From CAWAVN01 sp963825075 (GTDB lineage: Bacteria > Planctomycetota > Planctomycetia > Planctomycetales > Planctomycetaceae): a stretch of DNA of 64,000 bases. The position numbers and the translations under genes were made by a program. The stretch's first letter is position 1; each line of letters starts with the position of its first letter. This document shows positions 1 to 7,427 of this stretch, piece after piece. The DNA is taken from assembly GCA_963825075.1 (NCBI GenBank), contig CAWGRX010000002.1:1-64000 (forward strand), given 5' to 3'. The notes beneath the pieces were generated by a model, which was not told where the DNA came from, did no database searches, and worked only from the letters and a program-made list of their open reading frames with translations.

Positions 1-159
1 TAGCCACGAAGTTAGCCGAAGAGCCGTTTTCTATTAGCGAAGATTAGTGTGGATTAGTGTTCCCTACTTCAAAATCTTTCTTGACTTCCGGTTCTTGGGT
101 TTGCTTATCCTTTATCCGTGGTTCGTTTCTTTTGGTTGCGGCGCTATGCAATCCGTGGT

Positions 160-2286
160 TCATTGCACCGTGAGCTTGGCGACTTCTTCTTGTGTGAGGG
201 CGCGGTTGAAGATGGCGACCTCATCGAGTCGGCCTTCCCAGTTGGCCTCGTTGTCGCTGCGGCCGCCCAGAAAGACTGTTTCAAACCCGGCGGGGAAATC
301 GGCGGGGGCTTTTGTTTCGATTTCCAATTGGCCGTTGAGATAGACTTTGACCTTCCCGCCACCGCGGACCAGGACGACGTGTTGCCAGTCCCAGCGGGGG
401 ATGACGGTTTTGCCCGCCGTGATGGTTTTCGGATCGTCGCCGTGGAAGAAAATCAGTTGCCCGGTGTGGCCGCTGTTGCCGCCGATGCCCAGATGATCGG
501 ACCACAGGCTGAGGCCGTTGTTTGTCCCCCGCGAGAAGAACCAGCCGCTCTCGTCCCGGCCGTCGTTGGGCATGCCGTTCCAAAGCCAGAGTGAAACCGA
601 ATACGCATCGCCCAACTTCGGCACCCGGCCCCCGATGCGTCCGCCCACGAACATCGCGGCCCGGTTTGTTTCGTCCTCTTCGCAAAACTGTTTTGAGCGA
701 GGGCCTTCCAGGTAATAGGTCACATCGGGTTCGTAGATGCCATCGCAGTTTTGGCCGCTGGAATCGACCGCGCGAGGGCCGGCGAACTCATCCAGTCGCC
801 ACCACGCCGCCGGCTTCAAGGAGGCAATCGCTCCGGCGGCCGGGCCTTGGCTCTGGCGGTATTCCCGTCGGGGTTGGCCTGCGACTTTTTCCAATAGCTC
901 GATACACGCCTCGGCGATCTTCGGTTCGGCGGTGACTTCCAAACCGGCGGACCGGGCCGCCCAGGTGTTGTACCCGCCGAAGCGGTGCTGCTCGGGCGGC
1001 GGGATGTAGCCGTCGCCTCCATTGGCCAATTCGATGACCATGTTGTGCGTAAGCGGACTGGCGGCTTTGATTTTGAGGCCGGTGATCGCATAGGTTTCCG
1101 TGGGCGTGGTGGCGATGCCGATGTCGCCGATCCGCAGCCCCTGCACGACAATTTCCGTCTCTTGCCGTTCGTCTAAGATCAACTGCTCGCGGGCGTAAAC
1201 TTCGGGCTGAGTCTTCGGCGGGCGGTCGCCCATCTCAAGGGCGATTCGCTTTGCCCATTCCAGGCGCTGCTTGTCCGGCACGCGGTATTTCATCGTCATT
1301 CGCCGCTCCGCCATCGCGAGGTCGGCATCGCTCTGGTATTCGATGCCTTGATAAATCCGCATCGCCACGTCCAGCAGGTTTTCCGTGTATTCGTCAATCG
1401 TGAGCTTGGGGTTCCAGCTTTCGGGTTTCGTATAATCCCTGCGCCAAATGTCGCCGCTGCAACCGTGCGAGAGAATGCCGACAAAGTTGCCCTCCGGAGC
1501 GATTCGCTGTTTCAGGCCTTCAGAGAAGCGGCCGAAGTAATCCGCGCTGATGTCGCGGTCGCCGAAGTAGTGCATCGAAAAATTCCCCAGCACCGCGATC
1601 GGCTTTCCGTGGGCGGATTGAATCGAAATGAGCGAAAGGTCGGGATCTTCCGGACCGGACTCGCCGGTGACATCTTCCCACACTCGCCCGGCGTGCATTG
1701 TGGCCCGCACGGTGCGGTTGCCGAAGGGGTCTTCCGCGATCCGATCGGGCCGGCGGATCCAACGGCGGAGCGCCGTGAACTCCGCCGCGTTTCCTTTGCC
1801 GAAACCGACCTTCGCAGGTTCGAGCTTGGACACGGCCGAGGCAATCGCATCCGCGAGCTTGAGCTTGAGCAGCGGGACATAATCGGGATCGGCATTGGTG
1901 CCGAGCGCTCCCATGCAGGATGGGGCGGAGTGGGCATGGGTCGCCGAGATCAAAATGTGATCCGCGGAAATCCCCGTGCGTTTGGAGGCCAAAGCCTTCG
2001 CTTCATCCAAAAGCGGCCGGGGCATCATGCAGCTATCGACGACCACGATCGCCAGTTTCGTCTTGCCGTCGGACAGAGCCAAAGCCCGGGCATGGACCCG
2101 CGTATTGATCGTGCCGATGCTGCGGCTGAGCATCCCGCCGTTAACGAGCACCGGCAGCTTGGTCGGCGTGACATCCACCACCGCCGCCCCCGCTTGAAAC
2201 TCCGCCAACACCGGCCGGATTGTGAGACCGATCAATAAAATGGTCAAGCCGACAACGATACTTTGCGGAACGAACAACGACTTCAT
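160..2286 (-). CDS. Secreted neutral-ceramidase-like hydrolase with C-terminal LamG domain
   Basis: 708 residues. The start at 2286 is preceded by GGAGG at good spacing and gives a signal peptide (MKSLFVPQ, hydrophobic core to about residue 28, VLA cleavage). The open frame extends further upstream, but only as a shadow of the kinase gene. Residues 30-470 resemble the N-terminal catalytic domain of neutral/alkaline ceramidases: THAHSAP at 116-122 and the His of FSMHYF near 239 fit the zinc ligands, and SHGCSGDI near 273-280 lies where ceramidases carry their nucleophile motif, though not as the canonical GDVSPN. About 480-700 is a LamG/concanavalin-type beta sandwich ending in a motif common in this fold (DEVAIFNRAL). 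Secreted lipid or amide hydrolase is the family inference; the substrate is unknown and may not be ceramide. It is last in a set with the PfkB and DUF2062 genes, 91 bases after the kinase. Confidence 0.82.
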   Translation of the reverse strand: MKSLFVPQSIVVGLTILLIGLTIRPVLAEFQAGAAVVDVTPTKLPVLVNGGMLSRSIGTINTRVHARALALSDGKTKLAIVVVDSCMMPRPLLDEAKALASKRTGISADHILISATHAHSAPSCMGALGTNADPDYVPLLKLKLADAIASAVSKLEPAKVGFGKGNAAEFTALRRWIRRPDRIAEDPFGNRTVRATMHAGRVWEDVTGESGPEDPDLSLISIQSAHGKPIAVLGNFSMHYFGDRDISADYFGRFSEGLKQRIAPEGNFVGILSHGCSGDIWRRDYTKPESWNPKLTIDEYTENLLDVAMRIYQGIEYQSDADLAMAERRMTMKYRVPDKQRLEWAKRIALEMGDRPPKTQPEVYAREQLILDERQETEIVVQGLRIGDIGIATTPTETYAITGLKIKAASPLTHNMVIELANGGDGYIPPPEQHRFGGYNTWAARSAGLEVTAEPKIAEACIELLEKVAGQPRREYRQSQGPAAGAIASLKPAAWWRLDEFAGPRAVDSSGQNCDGIYEPDVTYYLEGPRSKQFCEEDETNRAAMFVGGRIGGRVPKLGDAYSVSLWLWNGMPNDGRDESGWFFSRGTNNGLSLWSDHLGIGGNSGHTGQLIFFHGDDPKTITAGKTVIPRWDWQHVVLVRGGGKVKVYLNGQLEIETKAPADFPAGFETVFLGGRSDNEANWEGRLDEVAIFNRALTQEEVAKLTVQ

Positions 2287-2377
2287 GGGCTTCCCTCCAA
2301 TCAACAGACGCAACACGGCGATGCGGAACACTCTCTGAGTATAATCGCAGAGGAGGCCGTTGACGATGAAAGCCGCG

Positions 2378-3343
2378 TTATGGAAGCGGTTCGATTCTGA
2401 GTGGATGGGATTCGTCGAATTCGGCGAGTTCTTTCGCGGTGAAAACGCCGGTGCTCGCGCCCGCGGCGCGGACACAACTGGCACCCAGGGCGCTGCCGAG
2501 ACGGAGGCAGGTTTCCCAATCGGCACCGGCCAACAAGCCGTGGATGAAGCCCGCGGCGAACGCATCTCCGCTACCCGTGCCGTCAATGTAGTCGATCGGA
2601 TAGGCCCCGGCTTTAAGGCGGGCGGTTTCGCCGACCAACACAGCGCCCTCTTCGCCGCAGGTGACGATGACCGTTTTCGCACCGGCCTCGTGAAACCGCT
2701 CGGCCTGGAGGGTGGGGTCGATCAGTCCGGTGATGGCCGCGGCTTCGTCGCTGTTTGGCAGAAACACATCGGTAAAAGGCAACACCCAGAGCAAACGGTC
2801 CCAAGCCGTCTGGGGATCGGCGAGCACCACATCCAAAACCGTGATAACGCCCGCCTTTCTTGCTGTTTGAAACGCGCGGGCCACCTGGGAGGGCGCGAGT
2901 TCTTCGCAGAGACAATAGCCCCCCAGATACAACACGCGGCCGGAGGTGATGATCTCGTCGGCCAATTCCGCTCCGGTAAACGCGGCACTCGCTCCGACGG
3001 CATGAATAAACCGCCGGTCTTCGCCTTGGCAATTGATGACAAACGTCCCGCTGGTGGCATGGTCCGGGGAAGAGCGAAGATGCGTTGTGGACACGCCGGC
3101 GTCGCTCAAGGTCTTTTGGACGAACTCGCCGAACGCGTCCCGCCCCACCACGCCGACGACCTCAACATTTCGGCCCAACCGGGCCAGGTCAGTGGCGACG
3201 TTCGAGGCGTTGCCCCCGGTCGTGAGATCCATCCGGGGCGTGAGCACCAGTTCGCCGGGCCCCGGCATTCGCGCAACCGGTTCGCAGACATGATCGGCCA
3301 CTAGGATGCCGGCACACACGCAATCGCATCGGGGATCGGTCAT
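2378..3343 (-). CDS. PfkB-family carbohydrate kinase (ribokinase-like)
   Basis: 321 residues, full length for the ribokinase/PfkB fold. The N-terminal PfkB signature is at 42-57 (TGGNASNVATDLARLG). The C-terminal signature DGTGSGDAFAAGF (254-266) contains the catalytic base Asp260 and the anion hole. Expected reaction: ATP-dependent phosphorylation of a sugar or nucleoside in the cytoplasm. The substrate cannot be fixed from sequence; ribokinase, fructokinase and nucleoside kinase all remain possible. The start overlaps the stop of the DUF2062 gene by four bases (ATGA type), so the two are translationally coupled. Confidence 0.9.
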   Translation of the reverse strand: MTDPRCDCVCAGILVADHVCEPVARMPGPGELVLTPRMDLTTGGNASNVATDLARLGRNVEVVGVVGRDAFGEFVQKTLSDAGVSTTHLRSSPDHATSGTFVINCQGEDRRFIHAVGASAAFTGAELADEIITSGRVLYLGGYCLCEELAPSQVARAFQTARKAGVITVLDVVLADPQTAWDRLLWVLPFTDVFLPNSDEAAAITGLIDPTLQAERFHEAGAKTVIVTCGEEGAVLVGETARLKAGAYPIDYIDGTGSGDAFAAGFIHGLLAGADWETCLRLGSALGASCVRAAGASTGVFTAKELAEFDESHPLRIEPLP

Positions 3344-3948
3344 GGTTGGGATTCAGGCGGATGGGACACGGGGGTGCGGTCGATGTCCCGGCCGGCGACT
3401 TTCATGTCTCCGATATCGGGACCGCTGTCAGCCGGGGAAGTGGATTGCATCGGCGGGAGATGGCTCAACAGCCACCGCATCAAAGGATAGGTCACCACGC
3501 TGCAAGCTGTGGCGACCACCAAGGAGCCTAAGATCAACGGGGTGCCGATGGTCACGAACAATCCGAGAATCGTTTGCCACCACTCGGCAAAGCCGTGGTA
3601 TTCGAGAATCTTGGCGAAGGCGTCGCGGGTCACGTTGCCGGGCACGAACCACGTCCCCACCTGGTAGTCCAGCCAATAAATCGGCAGCATGGTCAGCGGG
3701 TTTGAGATGTAAACCGTCAATAGGGCCGACGCCCGGTTGAAGTAGAACAGCCGGGACGTGAGCACCGCCGTCAGCATCACCAGAATCATCTGGATGCCCA
3801 CCGTAGGCGTCATGCCGATGAACATCCCGACCGTCACGCCGAGGGCTTTGGAATGGTCGGTGTCGTTGAGTGCAAGAATCTGCAAGAGCAGCGTCCGCGG
3901 AGCGCGCCAAAGCCAACGGATCCAGTCCCACATATTCGAGAGTACCAT
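3340..3948 (-). CDS. DUF2062-family membrane protein
   Basis: 202 residues. The DUF2062 core is visible from about 30 to 160: GVTVGMFIGMTPTVGIQM (about 37-54), a hydrophobic segment (MILVMLTAVLTSRLF), the NPLTMLPIYWL motif, and a C-terminal hydrophobic pair around 125-165. I expect three or four membrane segments in the inner membrane. The molecular function of the family is not established. The last about 35 residues are hydrophilic. It is first in a coupled set with the PfkB kinase. No strong ribosome binding site is seen upstream of 3948; Met6 is an alternative start. Confidence 0.8.
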   Translation of the reverse strand: MVLSNMWDWIRWLWRAPRTLLLQILALNDTDHSKALGVTVGMFIGMTPTVGIQMILVMLTAVLTSRLFYFNRASALLTVYISNPLTMLPIYWLDYQVGTWFVPGNVTRDAFAKILEYHGFAEWWQTILGLFVTIGTPLILGSLVVATACSVVTYPLMRWLLSHLPPMQSTSPADSGPDIGDMKVAGRDIDRTPVSHPPESQP

Positions 3949-3981
3949 TTTGTAGCTTCACTCGAGGAATTGTTGCCCTAT

Positions 3982-4063
3982 TCATCAGCCGCCGGGGGCA
4001 CCGCCCGCAGGGTGGTCCGCCCCGGTTCACGACAATCGGACGCTAGCATGTTCCGGCTGATGA
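3982..4063. repeat. Interspersed palindromic repeat, family A copy 1
   Basis: Begins TCATCAGCCGCCGGG and ends GTTCCGGCTGATGA, with CGGACGCTAGC inside. The same ends and inner CGCTAGCG-type motif recur at 15139-15216, 38162-38240 and 40441-40508. It lies between two minus-strand genes. Confidence 0.7.
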
Positions 4064-4107
4064 TCGGATCTCCCATCCCAATCCCACAAAGCTAACCGGC
4101 AACCGCC

Positions 4108-5304
4108 CTACTTTTTCTCAATCAACTTCTCCACCAGCGGGACGATGTCTTTTTCGTAGGTGAACTCGCCGGCGTCCTGGTCGAACCGCTTTCGCAGTTT
4201 TCCCTTGCGGTCGTACACATACACCGCAGGGATCGATGCCAGGTCGAGCTTGGCGTAGATGTCTTCGTCCTTTTCACTGGAAAGAATGTTGGGAAACGTC
4301 GCCTTTTGTCTTTTCAAAAACTCCAAGACGGCGGGTTTCAAATCTTCGATCTTATCCAGCCCGACGTAATCCAAATTGAAGGACACGCAGGCTACGTCGG
4401 TTTTATGCTTGTTGTGGAGTTTGACCAGGTTGGGAAACTCCTTCATGCAAGGCAGGCAGGAGGTGGACCACAAATCAACGACCACGACCTTCCCCTGTTC
4501 GTCGGCCACCAGTTTTTGAAGTCCGTCCCAATCGCGAACCTGCACGCGGACCGCTTCCGAAGATTGGGCCGTGCCTGCGTTTTGTTTATCGTCTTCCGGT
4601 TGAGGGTTCTTGGCTTTGCCCGCTTCCTGTTCCAATTTGGGGTTCTTTGCCGGGTTGTGTATCTCTTCCGGTTGTTGGGGTTTTGCGGGCGGGGTGTAGG
4701 GTTCCTTGATCAACGTTTCGACGAAGGGAATCACATCTTTGCGGTAGCTAAACGGCTCAGCACCTTCGGCTTGAAAGAACGTCTTGCGTTTCTTGCCTGA
4801 TTTGTCGAACACCAGCACCGCGGGCATCCCCAAGATGTCCAGTTTTTCCTGCAGAAGTTCGTCCGGGACGCTGGAAATTCCGTTCTGGAAATTCGCCCCG
4901 TGCTTTTTGGCGAACTCCATCACCATGTCGGTGTAGGATTCGGGCGGGTTTTGGCCGGTGTAATCGGTGTTAAGCGCGATCGCGGCCACATCGTTCCGGA
5001 AGAGCTTCTTGAGCCGGACAAACTCGTCGAAATAATAGTCCTTCGTTTCGTGCCAGGACGCCCACAGATGCAACACCACGACCTCGCCTTGATGTTGGTG
5101 CACCGCGTCGAGGGTTTGATCCCAATTCCAGACCGCGACCGTGGGTTCTCCGGAAAGCGGCGGAAGGTTTTCTACCGGGGGATTTTCTTCGGAAGGTTTG
5201 TTGCCGTTTTTGGTTTGGCGGGCGGTTTTCTCCTTCCCGCATCCGCCGCATCCGACCAGCAACGCCAAAAACATCAATGCCAGGCACTGGAAACTGCGTC
5301 TCAT
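4108..5304 (-). CDS. Lipoprotein with two tandem thioredoxin-like (TlpA) domains, first one lacking the CxxC
   Basis: 398 residues from the Met at 5304, chosen because it puts a classic lipobox (LLVGC, Cys19) after a short basic start; the frame stays open 20 codons further upstream. Domain 1 (about 54-200) keeps the thioredoxin fold but has WASWHETKDY (81-90) where WCxxC belongs, so it should be redox-inactive. A charged Pro/Gln/Lys linker (about 203-250) leads to domain 2 (about 255-395), which has WSTSCLPCMKEF with Cys283 and Cys286 and a cis-Pro motif (SIPAVYVYD). Likely role: an outward-facing, membrane-anchored thiol-disulfide reductase or cytochrome/disulfide maturation factor, with domain 1 as a binding module. 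It is divergent from the DUF1080 gene. Confidence 0.85.
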   Translation of the reverse strand: MRRSFQCLALMFLALLVGCGGCGKEKTARQTKNGNKPSEENPPVENLPPLSGEPTVAVWNWDQTLDAVHQHQGEVVVLHLWASWHETKDYYFDEFVRLKKLFRNDVAAIALNTDYTGQNPPESYTDMVMEFAKKHGANFQNGISSVPDELLQEKLDILGMPAVLVFDKSGKKRKTFFQAEGAEPFSYRKDVIPFVETLIKEPYTPPAKPQQPEEIHNPAKNPKLEQEAGKAKNPQPEDDKQNAGTAQSSEAVRVQVRDWDGLQKLVADEQGKVVVVDLWSTSCLPCMKEFPNLVKLHNKHKTDVACVSFNLDYVGLDKIEDLKPAVLEFLKRQKATFPNILSSEKDEDIYAKLDLASIPAVYVYDRKGKLRKRFDQDAGEFTYEKDIVPLVEKLIEKK

Positions 5305-5580
5305 CTCAAATTCCAACTTACGTGAAAACCGACCGTGATTAAAGGGGTGTGTGATTATTCTCATTCAGCCGGGATTATTCTGCAAGGCGTCTCCGCAAGT
5401 CGCCGGGGAAGTTTTTTTCGGAGAATCCCCCTTTCGACCGATCAGACCGCCTTAGAGTTGAATCCCGCCCCCGTTGGGCATCACAATAGAGATTGTTTTT
5501 GACCCGGAGAGAGTTCGGCACGAAAACTCACGCCTGCCGACACTTTATGATTCACCTCACCCTCACAGGGAGATCCCTCG

Positions 5581-7251
5581 ATGAAATTACCATTGGCCGA
5601 GCGCGGACGATTGATCGGAATGAGTTTATTGGCGGCGTTGGCCCTCGGCTTAAGTTTGGCCGAGCCGGTGGCTGCCGCGGAGGAATGGGAAACCATCTTC
5701 GACGGCAAGACCCTCGATGGCTGGGACGGGAATCCGAAATTTTGGAGCGTCCAAGACGGGGCCATCACCGGCCAGACCACCAAAGAGAACCCCACCCAGG
5801 GCAACACCTTCATCATCTGGCGGAAAGGCAAACTCGGCGATTTTGAGCTGAATTTGGAATACAAAATCATCGGCGGGAACTCCGGCATCCAATACCGCAG
5901 CTTTGAAATCCCCAATCAGAAATGGGTCATCGGCGGCTATCAAGGGGACTTTGAAGCCGGCAAAACCTATTCGGGGATCCTCTATGGCGAAAAATTCCGC
6001 GGCATCCTCTGCCCCCGCGGCGCGAAGACCGAACTCGTCCGCAACAATGGCAAGTTCGAGGTGAAAACAGTCGGCAGCCTCGGCGATTCGGATGAAATCC
6101 AGTCCCACATCAAATCCGAGGACTGGAACACCTACCGCATCGTCGCCAAGGGCTTTCATTTCCAACACTTCATCAACGACATCCAAACCGCCGACTGTGT
6201 TGACAAAGACGAGAAGGAACGCCGAGCCGAAGGTTTGCTCGCCCTGCAACTCCACGCCGGCCCCGCGATGAAAGTCCAGTTCAAGAACATCAAACTGAAA
6301 CGGACGGGGGGCGACAAAACCGCCGCCGTGGAATCGCGTGCGGAAGAAAAATCGGCGCACAAACAGGCTGACGTGAAGAAAGTCGTCCTGATCGCGGGGC
6401 ACAAGAGCCACGGCTACATGGCCCACGAGCACAAAGCCGGCTGCATGCTCTTGGCGGAAGCCCTCAACGACAGCGGTCTGCCGATCAAAGCCGAGGTCGT
6501 CACCGGCGGTTGGCCCAAGGATGAATCGGTCCTGGACGACGCCGACAGCATTGTGATCTATGCCGACGGCGGCCCCGGCCATCCGTTTAACAATCATCTC
6601 GCGAAGCTCAATGACCTGATGAAAAAAGGCGTGGGGCTGGTCTGCATTCACTACGGCGTGGAAGTCCCCAAGGGACCGTCCGGCGAGGCGTTTCTCGAAT
6701 GGACCGGCGGGTACTTCGAACCGAACTGGTCGGTCAATCCGCACTGGGACGCCGACTACGAGAAGCTGCCCAACCACCCCATCACGCGGGGCGTGAAGCC
6801 GTTCAAGATCAACGATGAATGGTACTACCACATGCGGTTCCGCGATCAGATGGCGGGCGTCACGCCGATTCTCTCCGACCTGCCGCCCCAGTCCACTCTC
6901 AAGCGGGCCGACGGTCCGCATAGCGGCAACCCCGCCGTGCGAAAAGCCGTCGCCAACGGCGAAACCCAGCACATGGCCTGGGCGACCGAGCGGGAAGACG
7001 GCGGGCGAGGCTTCGGCTTCACCGGCGGGCATTTCCATTGGAACTGGGGCAACGACCAGTTCCGCAAACTGATGCTCAACGCCATCGCCTGGACCGCCCA
7101 CGTCGATGTCCCCAAAGCCGGCGTGCCTTCCAAAGAACTCACCGTCGGGGACCTGATGGCCAACCAGGACGAAGACGTCCCCGGCAACTTCAATCCCCAG
7201 CGCATCCAGAAACTGCTCGACGAATGGAACGCGGTCGGCGCGAATAAGTAA
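5581..7251 (+). CDS. Secreted DUF1080 (3-keto-disaccharide hydrolase fold) fused to ThuA-like domain
   Basis: 556 residues; start supported by GGGAGA seven bases upstream. A signal peptide runs to about residue 33 (PVAAAEEW). DUF1080/LamG-like domain at 35-240: WETIFDGKTLDGW, NSGIQYRSFEIPN, and a conserved end with KNIKLKR. Residues about 262-510 form a ThuA domain (glutamine-amidotransferase-like fold of the trehalose-utilisation group): VVLIAGHKSHGYMAHEH, VIYADGGPGHPFNNH, and GRGFGFTGGHFHWNW. DUF1080 proteins act on 3-keto-glycosides or bind glycans; ThuA domains are linked to sugar oxidation. The fusion points to extracellular processing of oxidised sugars. A perfect terminator hairpin follows, so it is probably monocistronic. 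Next to it is the cytochrome-type exoprotein, likely a functional partner. Confidence 0.88.
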   Translation: MKLPLAERGRLIGMSLLAALALGLSLAEPVAAAEEWETIFDGKTLDGWDGNPKFWSVQDGAITGQTTKENPTQGNTFIIWRKGKLGDFELNLEYKIIGGNSGIQYRSFEIPNQKWVIGGYQGDFEAGKTYSGILYGEKFRGILCPRGAKTELVRNNGKFEVKTVGSLGDSDEIQSHIKSEDWNTYRIVAKGFHFQHFINDIQTADCVDKDEKERRAEGLLALQLHAGPAMKVQFKNIKLKRTGGDKTAAVESRAEEKSAHKQADVKKVVLIAGHKSHGYMAHEHKAGCMLLAEALNDSGLPIKAEVVTGGWPKDESVLDDADSIVIYADGGPGHPFNNHLAKLNDLMKKGVGLVCIHYGVEVPKGPSGEAFLEWTGGYFEPNWSVNPHWDADYEKLPNHPITRGVKPFKINDEWYYHMRFRDQMAGVTPILSDLPPQSTLKRADGPHSGNPAVRKAVANGETQHMAWATEREDGGRGFGFTGGHFHWNWGNDQFRKLMLNAIAWTAHVDVPKAGVPSKELTVGDLMANQDEDVPGNFNPQRIQKLLDEWNAVGANK

Positions 7252-7278
7252 ACGCCCACGACGACAACGCGAAATCCA

Positions 7279-7316
7279 AATCGCCGAAAGAACCTCGGGA
7301 TCTTTCGGCGATTTTG
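7279..7316 (+). terminator. Intrinsic terminator after DUF1080-ThuA gene
   Basis: A 14-base perfect stem, AAATCGCCGAAAGA (7279-7292) pairing with TCTTTCGGCGATTT (7302-7315), with a 9-base loop and TTTT at its 3' side. It ends 28 bases after the stop codon. Confidence 0.85.
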
Positions 7317-7427
7317 GTTGGCATGCCGGGAAATTCCCGGTGCTTGTTTGAAGGATCCCGGGCGGATCGCTTACCATCAGATATTCCCCCAATGGCTTTT
7401 TTTGTTTCTTGATGTGGAGTTTGTGAT

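Noticed and set aside
2287..2682. N-terminal extension of the ceramidase-like frame
   Set aside because: It overlaps the 3' end of the PfkB gene, looks like a frame shadow, and the signal peptide with GGAGG starts at 2286.
5650..7392. Long open frame on the minus strand opposite DUF1080-ThuA
   Set aside because: No recognisable motif; it is the antisense shadow of a GC-rich gene with strong conserved domains on the plus strand.
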